DNA of 41,651 nucleotides, taken from Clostridia bacterium. Its GTDB lineage: Bacteria; Bacillota; Clostridia; Christensenellales; Aristaeellaceae. The stretch spans positions 1-41,651 of the forward strand of contig JAGAAC010000161.1 of NCBI GenBank assembly GCA_017615475.1. The letters run 5' to 3'. This document shows, piece after piece, positions 25,885-32,703 of this stretch (positions are counted from its first letter, which is position 1; each line of letters opens with the position of its first letter). The notes below the pieces were generated by a model. It searched no databases, was not told the origin of the DNA, and saw only the letters and a list, made by a program, of their open reading frames with translations. The position numbers were made by a program, and so were the translations under genes.

Positions 25885-27792
25885 TTATCTTTCCTTTGTT
25901 CCTTCTTTATGTATGATGACCGCGTCCCGGTCGAATTTGCGGTCCATGGTATGAGCGGCTTTCCGGTTGGCAACGGTGTCAAAAACGATGGAAAAGTCGT
26001 AATCCGGCGGGTAAAGCTGTGACGCGGGAACCAGCAGTTTCAGCCGGTTGTGGCGGACCGTGATCTTCTCCCCCTGGAGCTGTATGACCACATTGCCGTC
26101 ATCGTCCGCGGGCCGGTATACAATCGCGTTCTTTTTATCCGGAAGCAGCAGGACGCTGTCTCCCATGGTGAACCGTTCAAAGGTTCCTTCCGCTTTTTCA
26201 CGAAGACGTTGCAGGCGGCCGGAAGGAATCCGCATAGGTTTCCGCACAGGCTCCGGCACGGAGCCCGGACCGTGGTCCGCTACCTGGCGGGCCCGGGTCA
26301 GCAGGCCTTCATCCATGCCGAGACGGCGGGCAATCTCAATGGCGCAGCTTTTCCCGCTTTTGCCCAGTTCCAGCCGGTACAGCGGCATCAGGGATTCCCG
26401 GTCAAAAGCCATCCGCGCGGAGATCACATGCTCCGTCTGCTCCGCCCATTGCTTGATCTGCGGGTCGTGGGTGGTGACCAGGAAGAAGCATCCGCGCCGG
26501 AGCAGTTCTTCCAGGATGGCAGCGGCCAGGCCGGAACCTTCCGCAGGATCCGTTCCGCTGCCCAGTTCGTCCAGGAGGACCAGACTGTCTTTGCTGCATT
26601 CCCCCAGGATGCGTATCACATTGGTCATGTGGCCGGAAAAGGTGGACAGGTTCTGGCTGATGCTCTGGCTGTCGCCGATGTCGCACAACACCCGGTCCAT
26701 GAGACCGATAACGGTGCCTTCCCCGCAGGGGATGTGCAGGCCGCTCTGAGCCATCAGGGTCAGCAGGCCCACGGTTTTGAGACAGACGGTTTTTCCGCCG
26801 GTGTTCGGCCCGGTAACGGCGATGCCGGAATCCGGCAGGGCCAGTTCCAGGTTGAGGGGAACACAGGCCTCAGGATCCAGCAGCGGATGCCTGGCATTGA
26901 CCAGGCGGATGCGCCGCTCCGCGGACAGCTCCACGGGACGGGCTTTCATTTCCATGCTCAGCTTGGCCCGGGCAAAAAGGATGTCCAGGTCTGTCATTAC
27001 CCGGATGGCATCCCGCAGAGACGCTTCTTCTGCAGCGACCCGGTCGCTGAGTTCCCAGAGGATACGGCGCTCTTCCGTGTCAATGTCGATCAGCAGCATC
27101 TCCAGCTCCTGACGAAGGGCCTGGACGGCGGAGGGCTCCATAAAAACGGTGTTCCCTTTGGCGGAAATGTCCACGGCATGCCCCGGGAAGGCGGACTGGA
27201 ACCGCTTCTGCACGGGGATGACAAAGATGCCGTTTCGCTGGGTGATATAGCTGTCTGCCAGTTCCTTTTTATGACGGAGAAGAATCTGATTCAGCTTCTC
27301 ACGGATGGACTGTTCTGTGAACTCCCGCTGGCGCCGCAGGTTCCGGAGGGCGGGAGAGGCATCATCCAGCACGGTATCCTCCCGGACGGAACGTTCGATT
27401 TCGTTTTCCAGACCGGTGAGATCCGGCAGTTCCGTATGCCAGGAGGCGATTCCGGCACTCCAGGCCTGCGCGTTTTGCAGATACCTGCGAAGCCGCTGGA
27501 TGGTCGCACAGAACCGGGCAACGGAACAGAGCTGGGAAGGCAGCAGCATGCCGCCCTGCGCGGCCTGGATGAGGCCGGTTTCTGTTCCGTCTGTTTCCGA
27601 GATTGGCGGTGTGCCGGTGTTTTCCATTACATAAAGCGCGGCGGTGGTTTCCTCCATGCGGGCTCTGCAAAGACCTTCATGCAGGATGGGTTCTGTTTCC
27701 GCAAGCTTCCGGCGGGCGGCCTGTGAAACAGCCTGGTTCTGAAGTTGTTCAATGATCCGGTCAAACCCGAGTGTAATCATATCCTGTGTCAT
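25885..27792 (-). CDS. MutS2-like DNA-binding ATPase lacking the Smr domain
   Basis: The 635-residue product has MutS core helices, a clamp-like coiled region (about 155-270) and a MutS ATPase: Walker A GPNTGGKT at 328-335, 'SQSISQNLSTFSGHM' at 375-389, Walker B LVLLDELGSGTDP at 405-417, and 'TTHD' at 440-443. Order and the 'LGFDRIIEQL' start match MutS2. Typical MutS2 is near 780 residues and ends in an Smr nuclease domain; here only a short 110-residue KOW-like strand region follows the ATPase. MutS2 proteins act on branched DNA or on collided ribosomes; without Smr, cleavage is not expected. First gene of a probable operon with a GNAT-deaminase and two methyltransferases. Confidence 0.85.
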   Translation of the reverse strand: MTQDMITLGFDRIIEQLQNQAVSQAARRKLAETEPILHEGLCRARMEETTAALYVMENTGTPPISETDGTETGLIQAAQGGMLLPSQLCSVARFCATIQRLRRYLQNAQAWSAGIASWHTELPDLTGLENEIERSVREDTVLDDASPALRNLRRQREFTEQSIREKLNQILLRHKKELADSYITQRNGIFVIPVQKRFQSAFPGHAVDISAKGNTVFMEPSAVQALRQELEMLLIDIDTEERRILWELSDRVAAEEASLRDAIRVMTDLDILFARAKLSMEMKARPVELSAERRIRLVNARHPLLDPEACVPLNLELALPDSGIAVTGPNTGGKTVCLKTVGLLTLMAQSGLHIPCGEGTVIGLMDRVLCDIGDSQSISQNLSTFSGHMTNVIRILGECSKDSLVLLDELGSGTDPAEGSGLAAAILEELLRRGCFFLVTTHDPQIKQWAEQTEHVISARMAFDRESLMPLYRLELGKSGKSCAIEIARRLGMDEGLLTRARQVADHGPGSVPEPVRKPMRIPSGRLQRLREKAEGTFERFTMGDSVLLLPDKKNAIVYRPADDDGNVVIQLQGEKITVRHNRLKLLVPASQLYPPDYDFSIVFDTVANRKAAHTMDRKFDRDAVIIHKEGTKER

Positions 27793-27863
27793 GGTATCCC
27801 CTTCGTTCTTTTAAGATGGACATGAACAAGGGATCGGGGACTGCGACACGTAAAAATGCATAG

Positions 27864-28017
27864 AAAAAAAGTGCCCGGCATCTGTCCGTACCGCGCCATG
27901 GCATCAGCAAACAAGCGGTCATGTCACCGCTTACTACCAATCAACCATGGTCCCCGTTACTGAACAGACTCCAAACACTACCTCCACAGGATACCCACTC
28001 GGGCGGGCTTCACTGTC
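27864..28017 (-). ncRNA. Rod-shaped non-coding RNA, 6S RNA candidate
   Basis: A perfect promoter precedes it and seven U end it. The RNA folds into stacked helices: outer GCCCG (28004-28008) with CGGGC (27873-27877); middle TCTGTTCAGTA (27958-27968) with TACGGACAGA (27881-27890); CCATGG (27945-27950) with CCATGG (27896-27901); apical AAGCGGT/ACCGCTT (27913-27919, 27926-27932) with a six-base loop. A large asymmetric internal bubble of about 35 bases lies on the 5' side between outer and middle helix. Size, rod shape, central bubble and strong promoter fit 6S RNA, the RNA that binds the sigma-70 RNA polymerase. The identity is inferred; an unrelated structured RNA or a leader for the MutS2-like gene are alternatives. 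Confidence 0.75.
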
Positions 28018-28023
28018 GGGATG

Positions 28024-28052
28024 ATTATAGTTGAGAGATAAAAACTTGTCAA
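28024..28052 (-). promoter_or_regulatory. Consensus sigma-70 promoter of the rod-shaped RNA
   Basis: On the minus strand TTGACA (28047-28052), exactly 17 bases, TATAAT (28024-28029): a full consensus match. Predicted start is near 28017. Confidence 0.9.
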
Positions 28053-28079
28053 CCGTATTGTCGGTATGGAATGATCCGG

Positions 28080-28105
28080 ACCGGCCCCATACTGACGGGG
28101 CCGGT
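28080..28105 (-). terminator. Hairpin after the YjbR/DUF3795 gene
   Basis: Perfect 9-bp stem ACCGGCCCC / GGGGCCGGT with an eight-base loop, without a T run on the minus strand. It separates this gene from the RNA promoter. Confidence 0.5.
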
Positions 28106-28113
28106 ATGCGGGA

Positions 28114-28752
28114 TCAGACCGGAATACAGTCCTTCAGGGCAGCAACCCGGGTATCAATACTCTTCTGAAACTGCTCATCCGTATAGGAAGGATCCCGGGT
28201 GGCCTGCCAGATCTCGCAGGGCATCCGGTCACAGGACGCGCAGGTGGCGTAACGGTGCTTGCTGACGCTGCAGGCGAAGATGGCGCAGGGCGTTCCTTCT
28301 TCACAGTGGAATACCTTGCCGCAGGCTTCGTTGCAGCCGGTACACATGTTTCCGTGCAGCGGGCAGGCAGAACAGTCGGTTCCGCAGGCGGAAAGGCCGA
28401 GGATTTCCCGCTGTTTTGCCTTGCTGAAATCCTTCAACACCAGCTGATAAGACCGGTCCAGCCAGTGCTTCAGCAGGTTATCCGGAATATCCCCGTCAGC
28501 CTTAACAGAATTCCAGTGCTGTTTGTTGCTGTAGTATCCGGGAATGATATCGGCGTACTGCTGCCGCATGAATTCGCCTTCAGTCGGTTCCAGCTTGAAA
28601 TTGATATAGTAGGGCTTGTCATCATCATCCAGCAGAATGGCGGCGAACATCTTTCCGCCGATATGGTACCGGATCCAGTTCCACTCCGCCTGGAGGTCCT
28701 TTGTTACGCTGCGTTTGGCCATCAGGTATTCATCAATCCAGGGATATTTCAT
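28114..28752 (-). CDS. YjbR/MmcQ-like domain fused to Cys-rich DUF3795 domain
   Basis: The 212-residue product has an N-terminal MmcQ/YjbR fold (residues 1-115: 'YPWIDEYLMAKRSVTKD', 'PYYINFKLEP', 'GYYSNKQHWNSV') and a C-terminal region with about twelve Cys ('CGTDCSACPLHGNMCTGC', 'CEEGTPCAIFAC', 'CASCDRMPC') typical of DUF3795, a probable metal-binding domain. The function of either domain is not established. Start at 28752 follows GAGGAGG; a longer frame upstream lacks a ribosome site. It lies 61 bases after a WYL regulator gene in the same direction and may be controlled by it. Confidence 0.82.
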   Translation of the reverse strand: MKYPWIDEYLMAKRSVTKDLQAEWNWIRYHIGGKMFAAILLDDDDKPYYINFKLEPTEGEFMRQQYADIIPGYYSNKQHWNSVKADGDIPDNLLKHWLDRSYQLVLKDFSKAKQREILGLSACGTDCSACPLHGNMCTGCNEACGKVFHCEEGTPCAIFACSVSKHRYATCASCDRMPCEIWQATRDPSYTDEQFQKSIDTRVAALKDCIPV

Positions 28753-28813
28753 ATCCGGATCCTCCTCTCTTCTTCTGACGGAAGAATAACACATTAAACA
28801 CGACATCAGCATG

Positions 28814-29719
28814 TCACGTATGATGCTTCTGACAGATCATCTTTCCGATTTTCTCCAGTTCCTCCCGCAGCTCGGGAGGCTCAAGCAATTCCGCTCCTCC
28901 CCGGAAGGACAGGATCCAGCCCAGGGCATGTTCCCGGTTTGTAAAGCCGGCGGAGAACAGGCAGAAACCATCGGGCGTCAGCTCGTAGCAGCCGGGGCCG
29001 TATTCCTCCACCAGGCGCCATTTGAATTCCGGACTGATTTTTGCGGTGACATGATAATGGTCCGGAAACGCCTGCTCGCCCAGAAGGTCCGGAAGCTCCA
29101 TCTGCCGCGGTGTAAAAGGCCCGTCAATCTTCAGGGAGTCCATCCGGTCCAGCTTGAACAGCCGGGGAGCTTCCTTTTCCCGGCACCAGCCCCACAGGTA
29201 CCAGCTGCTCCACTGAAAAACCAGCAGGGCCGGTTCCACCATGCGGTTGCTTTCACCCTTGGGGGAAAGATAATGGAAGGAGACCAGGCGGTGCTGTTCG
29301 ATGGCGCCGTGCAGCAGTTCAATCTTTTCAGAAAGAGAGGTTTTATGCCAGGAGGCAAGATCGATCAGGATGTGCTGGTCTCCGGGAAGCATTTGCCCTG
29401 CTCCGGGACTGATCTTCTCCATCAGCTGTTTATACCGGCTGGTGCCGCTGACGCTGTCCAGCCCGCGCAGTCCGGAGAGAATGGCCTGCATTTCCCGGGA
29501 GGTCAGTGCAGTGCGGTCCATCCGGAATCCGTCCATGATGCGGATGCCGCCGCCGGAACCCTGCTGTGTGACGATGGGGATTCCGGCCTGGTTCAGGGCT
29601 TCAATATCCCGGTTAATTGTCCGGCGGGACACCTCAAAACGCTTTGCCAGCTCAGGCGCGGTAGCCTGTTCCTGATTCAGCAGAACAGACAGGATGGCAA
29701 TCAGACGGTCCAGTTTCAT
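28814..29719 (-). CDS. WYL-domain transcriptional regulator (YafY-like)
   Basis: The 301-residue product has an N-terminal HTH_11 winged helix (residues 1-55: 'LAKRFEVSRRTINRDIEAL') and a WYL sensor domain at about 135-210 ('RLVSFHYLSPKGE', 'WSSWYLWGWC'), plus a C-terminal WCX-like part. Such regulators sense small molecules or nucleic acids and often control neighbouring genes. ATG 29719 is chosen because GAGG lies 7 nt upstream; GTG 29725 would sit one base from that site. Promoter found upstream on the minus strand. Confidence 0.88.
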   Translation of the reverse strand: MKLDRLIAILSVLLNQEQATAPELAKRFEVSRRTINRDIEALNQAGIPIVTQQGSGGGIRIMDGFRMDRTALTSREMQAILSGLRGLDSVSGTSRYKQLMEKISPGAGQMLPGDQHILIDLASWHKTSLSEKIELLHGAIEQHRLVSFHYLSPKGESNRMVEPALLVFQWSSWYLWGWCREKEAPRLFKLDRMDSLKIDGPFTPRQMELPDLLGEQAFPDHYHVTAKISPEFKWRLVEEYGPGCYELTPDGFCLFSAGFTNREHALGWILSFRGGAELLEPPELREELEKIGKMICQKHHT

Positions 29720-29764
29720 AGGCACACCTCAAACATGACAAAGATATGGCGTGTTTATATCAGA

Positions 29765-29794
29765 ATCATAACAGACAGAAATGCTGTTCGTCAA
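29765..29794 (-). promoter_or_regulatory. Promoter of the WYL regulator gene
   Basis: On the minus strand TTGACG (29789-29794), 18 bases, TATGAT (29765-29770). Confidence 0.7.
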
Positions 29795-29805
29795 AGAAAA
29801 AGTGC

Positions 29806-29836
29806 TTGACTCGGACACGGTGTCGCGGTTTACTTT
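29806..29836 (+). promoter_or_regulatory. MerR-type promoter of the MerR/GyrI-like regulator
   Basis: TTGACT (29806-29811), a 19-base spacer and TACTTT (29831-29836). The spacer holds GACACGGTGTC (29814-29824), a perfect inverted repeat around one base. Long spacing with a central dyad is typical for promoters activated by multidrug-sensing MerR proteins. Confidence 0.75.
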
Positions 29837-29921
29837 GATTGCCGGGAAGCGGCGGAGAAGAGCATCCTGCCTTTGGCAGAGAAAGCGATTCGCAAGCCCG
29901 AAATGAGGGAGAGTGGAACGG

Positions 29922-30917
29922 ATGGAGAATATGCTGACTGTTTCCGAGGTGACCAGGTCGTACGGCATATCGGCGAGGATGCTCCGCCACTACGAAAAGC
30001 TGGGCCTGATGTCCAGCGAACGCAAGGAAGGCTATGCTTACCGTGTATATCGTCCGGAAGATATACAGCGCCTGCGGCAGATCCTGGTGCTGCGGAAACT
30101 GCGGCTTTCGCTGAAGGAAATCGGCGAAATCCTGAACGATCCCGGCCCGGCAACCGCTATCAGTGTGTTTGAAAAGAACCTGGCTCAGATGGACGAAGAA
30201 CTCAAGGCACTCAATGCGGTGCATGACGTTGTTTCGGAATTTCTGAAAGCACTGAAGAAACGGCACGCGTTACCGGCCGGGGAAGTGATCCTGCAGGACA
30301 GCCAGCTGATGGCCCTCGCCGAAGCCCTTTCGCCCTCATCAACACTGATTCAGGAAGAGAGGCGGAATATTGTGGAGAAACTGGAACAGACTGAACAAGC
30401 CGGCAGAAGGATAACGGACGTACGCATTGTTCACCTGCCTGAAAGCGATGTGGCCGCGGCGCATATGACAGGAGATGACCCGGAAGACCGGGCAGGCCGG
30501 ATGATTGCCGGGTTTGCCCGGGAAACAAAACTGTGGGAAAAACACCCGGGCCTGCGGCTCTACGGCTTCAATCATCCCGGCCCGGTGGATGATACCGGCT
30601 GGCACGGATACGAGTTCTGGATCACGATTCCCGACGGAATGGATGTGCCGGCTCCGCTGGAAAAGAAGCATTTCCCGGGAGGCACCTATGCCGCGCATAT
30701 GATCCAGATGGGCAATTTTGAGGAATGGGCCTGGCTGGACGAATGGGTGAAGAAGAACGGGGAATACGAGTATGCCGGCAGCGGAAACCCGGAGGACATG
30801 TTCGGTTCCCTGGAGGAACACCTGAACTATCATGATCATATAGCCGAAACAACAGAAGGTGAACCCCAGACACAGCAGCTGGACCTTCTGATACCGGTGA
30901 AGCGCAAAAAGAAATAA
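29922..30917 (+). CDS. MerR-family regulator with GyrI-like effector-binding domain
   Basis: The 331-residue product has a MerR winged helix at residues 3-72 ('LTVSEVTRSYGISARMLRHY'), a dimerisation helix to about 120 and a C-terminal domain of some 150 residues resembling GyrI/BmrR ligand pockets ('RIVHLPESDVAAAHM', 'GYEFWITIPDGMD', 'FPGGTYAAHM'). Such proteins bind bulky or cationic compounds and switch on exporters or detoxifying enzymes. Start is uncertain among GTG 29913, ATG 29922 and ATG 29931; 29922 best fits the GGGAG site. It likely regulates itself through the dyad promoter and may control the nearby MATE exporter or APH-like kinase. Confidence 0.85.
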   Translation: MENMLTVSEVTRSYGISARMLRHYEKLGLMSSERKEGYAYRVYRPEDIQRLRQILVLRKLRLSLKEIGEILNDPGPATAISVFEKNLAQMDEELKALNAVHDVVSEFLKALKKRHALPAGEVILQDSQLMALAEALSPSSTLIQEERRNIVEKLEQTEQAGRRITDVRIVHLPESDVAAAHMTGDDPEDRAGRMIAGFARETKLWEKHPGLRLYGFNHPGPVDDTGWHGYEFWITIPDGMDVPAPLEKKHFPGGTYAAHMIQMGNFEEWAWLDEWVKKNGEYEYAGSGNPEDMFGSLEEHLNYHDHIAETTEGEPQTQQLDLLIPVKRKKK

Positions 30918-30934
30918 CATGGCCCCGAAGCAAA

Positions 30935-30970
30935 AGAGAAGCCTGAACTGAATCAGGCTTCTCTGTTTTT
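30935..30970 (+). terminator. Terminator after the MerR/GyrI-like gene
   Basis: Perfect 12-bp stem AGAGAAGCCTGA / TCAGGCTTCTCT with a six-base loop, followed by GTTTTT. Confidence 0.9.
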
Positions 30971-30996
30971 GCCCCGGCATCCGGCCGCCAGGCATA

Positions 30997-31485
30997 TTAT
31001 GATTTCTTATACATGTACCGGAGACCGCCGTCTTCATCATGGCCGCACAGGATCATTCCGGCTTTTTCCATGGCCCTGGCGGAAGCTGTGTTCTCTTTAT
31101 GGCATCCGCCGTGGACAACAGAAAGGGCATATTCCTCCGCTGCGATCCGGAGCAGCGCTTTCATACACTGTGTGCCGTTTCCTTTGCCGCGGAGGTCCTT
31201 ATCCTGCAGGAGCACAAAGATCTCCGGTTCGGAAGGATTTCGCCTGCCGTCCAGTCCGACCCAGCCCCGGATTGTCCGGGGATCGTTTTTGTCAAAAACG
31301 GCGAGGCAGAGATGATGAAGCCTTCCGGCAGTGTTACGGCTGTGAGTCTGCTGCATACGGGTTATTTCAGCCCGGGTTTCTTCATCTGAGAGCGGGTGAT
31401 GACCGGAGGGCCAGGTCCGGGCGACTTCGGCAAGATCCTCTTCGGTTACAGGGCGAAGGATCAGATTATCAGTCCTGTATTCCAT
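30997..31485 (-). CDS. GNAT acetyltransferase, RimJ/RimL-like
   Basis: The 162-residue product begins 'RTDNLILRPVTEEDL', the common opening of RimJ/RimL-type acetyltransferases, and has an acetyl-CoA loop DLRGKGNGT at about residues 97-105 and a C-terminal 'NTASARAMEKAGM' motif. It would acetylate a protein N-terminus or small molecule; substrate unknown. It lies four bases after the stop of the APH-like kinase gene, with GAGGGC inside that gene's end, so the two are co-translated. Confidence 0.87.
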   Translation of the reverse strand: MEYRTDNLILRPVTEEDLAEVARTWPSGHHPLSDEETRAEITRMQQTHSRNTAGRLHHLCLAVFDKNDPRTIRGWVGLDGRRNPSEPEIFVLLQDKDLRGKGNGTQCMKALLRIAAEEYALSVVHGGCHKENTASARAMEKAGMILCGHDEDGGLRYMYKKS

Positions 31486-31489
31486 GGGT

Positions 31490-32413
31490 TTACGCCCTCG
31501 TTGCTTCCAGCCAGCTTTTCAGCCAGTGAAGCTGCCAGTCGATAAACTGTGTGTCAATACAGTCAGGGCCGTACGTTTCAACAATGGTTGCCTGGAGCTG
31601 GAAATGACGGATGGCTACCCAGTCGGGGAAAGACTGCTTTTCGGCTGCGGTTAAGGACCTGCGCTGTGTATAGGCGGACAGGAACTGTTCATATACCCTG
31701 CCGGTGCGGTCGATATCTTCCGGATTGAGGCGGAAGTAATCCGTCATATCACACATGACCATTACATCAAACATGACCGGAGCATAGCAGACGGTGTCAA
31801 AATCCAGCAGGTAAATCTGTCCGTCCGCGGCTTCCAGGAGGTTTCCGCGATGAAGGTCTCCGTGGCAGTTTCCTTCCGGCTGGCCACTGACCTTCTGCCA
31901 GAGTTTCCGGCCCAGTTCCTCATAGGCGGACAGCCCGGGGTAATTCTTCTTCCGCAGGATATCCAGGTATCGGCCGATAAAGAAATCATAACCGCGGGAA
32001 ACCAGCTTGTCGGGATACTGTTCCAGCAGGCAGTGGAGCCGGCCGACCAGATCCCCGGCTTCCGGTGCCCGGACTTCGAGATCGGGTTCATCTCCCTCAA
32101 TATATTCCTGCAGGAGGATCAGAAGGAGTTCCCCGTCAAGGCTGGTTTCCAGCAAGGCCTCTCCGGACTGTGTCAGGAGGGTTTTCGGGACCGGGAAGCC
32201 CCTGCTTTCCAGAAAACGCATGACTGAAACAGACTGGCGGGCAGTATCCGCAAAGGCGGATCCGATTACCTTCAGGAGGTATCCGGATTCCCCTTCAACA
32301 AGGTATACCCGGCTTCCGCCTTCCCGAAGGAAACGGAGGGAGAAATCCTGCAGACCGTAGTGAGAACGCAGGATTTCAGGGAGTTTTGACTCGACCTGGT
32401 TTTGATTCAACAT
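31490..32413 (-). CDS. APH/choline-kinase-fold phosphotransferase (CotS-like)
   Basis: The 307-residue product has an aminoglycoside phosphotransferase/choline kinase fold: a P-loop-like 'GGSRVYLVE' at 32-40, Lys48 in 'YLLKVI', the Brenner motif HGDLHRGN at 184-191 and 'LLDFDT' at 202-207, the metal-binding Asp. The substrate could be an antibiotic, sugar, choline or homoserine; nothing in the sequence decides. ATG 32413 is chosen with AAAGGAG nine bases upstream; a far longer upstream frame is Ser/Arg-rich and not protein-like. Co-operonic with the acetyltransferase and divergent from a MATE exporter, a set-up that fits a small resistance cluster. Confidence 0.82.
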   Translation of the reverse strand: MLNQNQVESKLPEILRSHYGLQDFSLRFLREGGSRVYLVEGESGYLLKVIGSAFADTARQSVSVMRFLESRGFPVPKTLLTQSGEALLETSLDGELLLILLQEYIEGDEPDLEVRAPEAGDLVGRLHCLLEQYPDKLVSRGYDFFIGRYLDILRKKNYPGLSAYEELGRKLWQKVSGQPEGNCHGDLHRGNLLEAADGQIYLLDFDTVCYAPVMFDVMVMCDMTDYFRLNPEDIDRTGRVYEQFLSAYTQRRSLTAAEKQSFPDWVAIRHFQLQATIVETYGPDCIDTQFIDWQLHWLKSWLEATRA

Positions 32414-32554
32414 TCTTTTCATCTCCTTTGGACTTTCCGCATGTAAAGCGGGCATCCTTTCGATGTGTAATGTTGATACAGAAATTCCGGCGCGGCTCCT
32501 GTATCGTGGAGCGTATCCTTTCTTTATATACTTGCCGGATTCTAAATTTGACCT

Positions 32555-32583
32555 ATCATATCCCAAACCCGGGCAAAAGACAA
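32555..32583 (-). promoter_or_regulatory. Promoter of the APH-like kinase gene
   Basis: On the minus strand TTGTCT (32578-32583), 17 bases, TATGAT (32555-32560). It leaves a leader of about 135 nt, which includes an inverted repeat GATACAG/CTGTATC (plus-strand positions near 32474 and 32498). Confidence 0.6.
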
Positions 32584-32635
32584 TAGACAGATCTGAAAAA
32601 TGCCCTGAACGGAACGAATATGACCGGAAAACGGA

Positions 32636-32664
32636 TTGCGGAGAGGAGAGAAACGTGCTATAAC
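32636..32664 (+). promoter_or_regulatory. Promoter of the second MATE gene
   Basis: TTGCGG (32636-32641), 17 bases, TATAAC (32659-32664). Predicted start near 32671. Confidence 0.6.
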
Positions 32665-32671
32665 ATCGCAG

Positions 32672-32697
32672 GCAAACCAAAAGGTTTGCGGAAGGAG
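32672..32697 (+). promoter_or_regulatory. 5'-end hairpin abutting the MATE ribosome site
   Basis: GCAAACC-AAAA-GGTTTGC (32672-32689) is a perfect hairpin next to GGAAGGA (32690-32696). With the predicted start at about 32671 the leader is little more than this hairpin plus the ribosome site. Confidence 0.6.
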
Positions 32698-32703
32698 TAT
32701 TGA

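Noticed and set aside
26050..27726. 558-codon plus-strand frame opposite the MutS2-like gene
   Set aside because: The minus strand carries all MutS ATPase motifs; this frame has none.
27793..28113. T-box or metabolite riboswitch upstream of the MutS2-like gene
   Set aside because: No T-box specificity or antiterminator sequence and no recognisable riboswitch core; the rod fold with its own consensus promoter fits a discrete RNA better.
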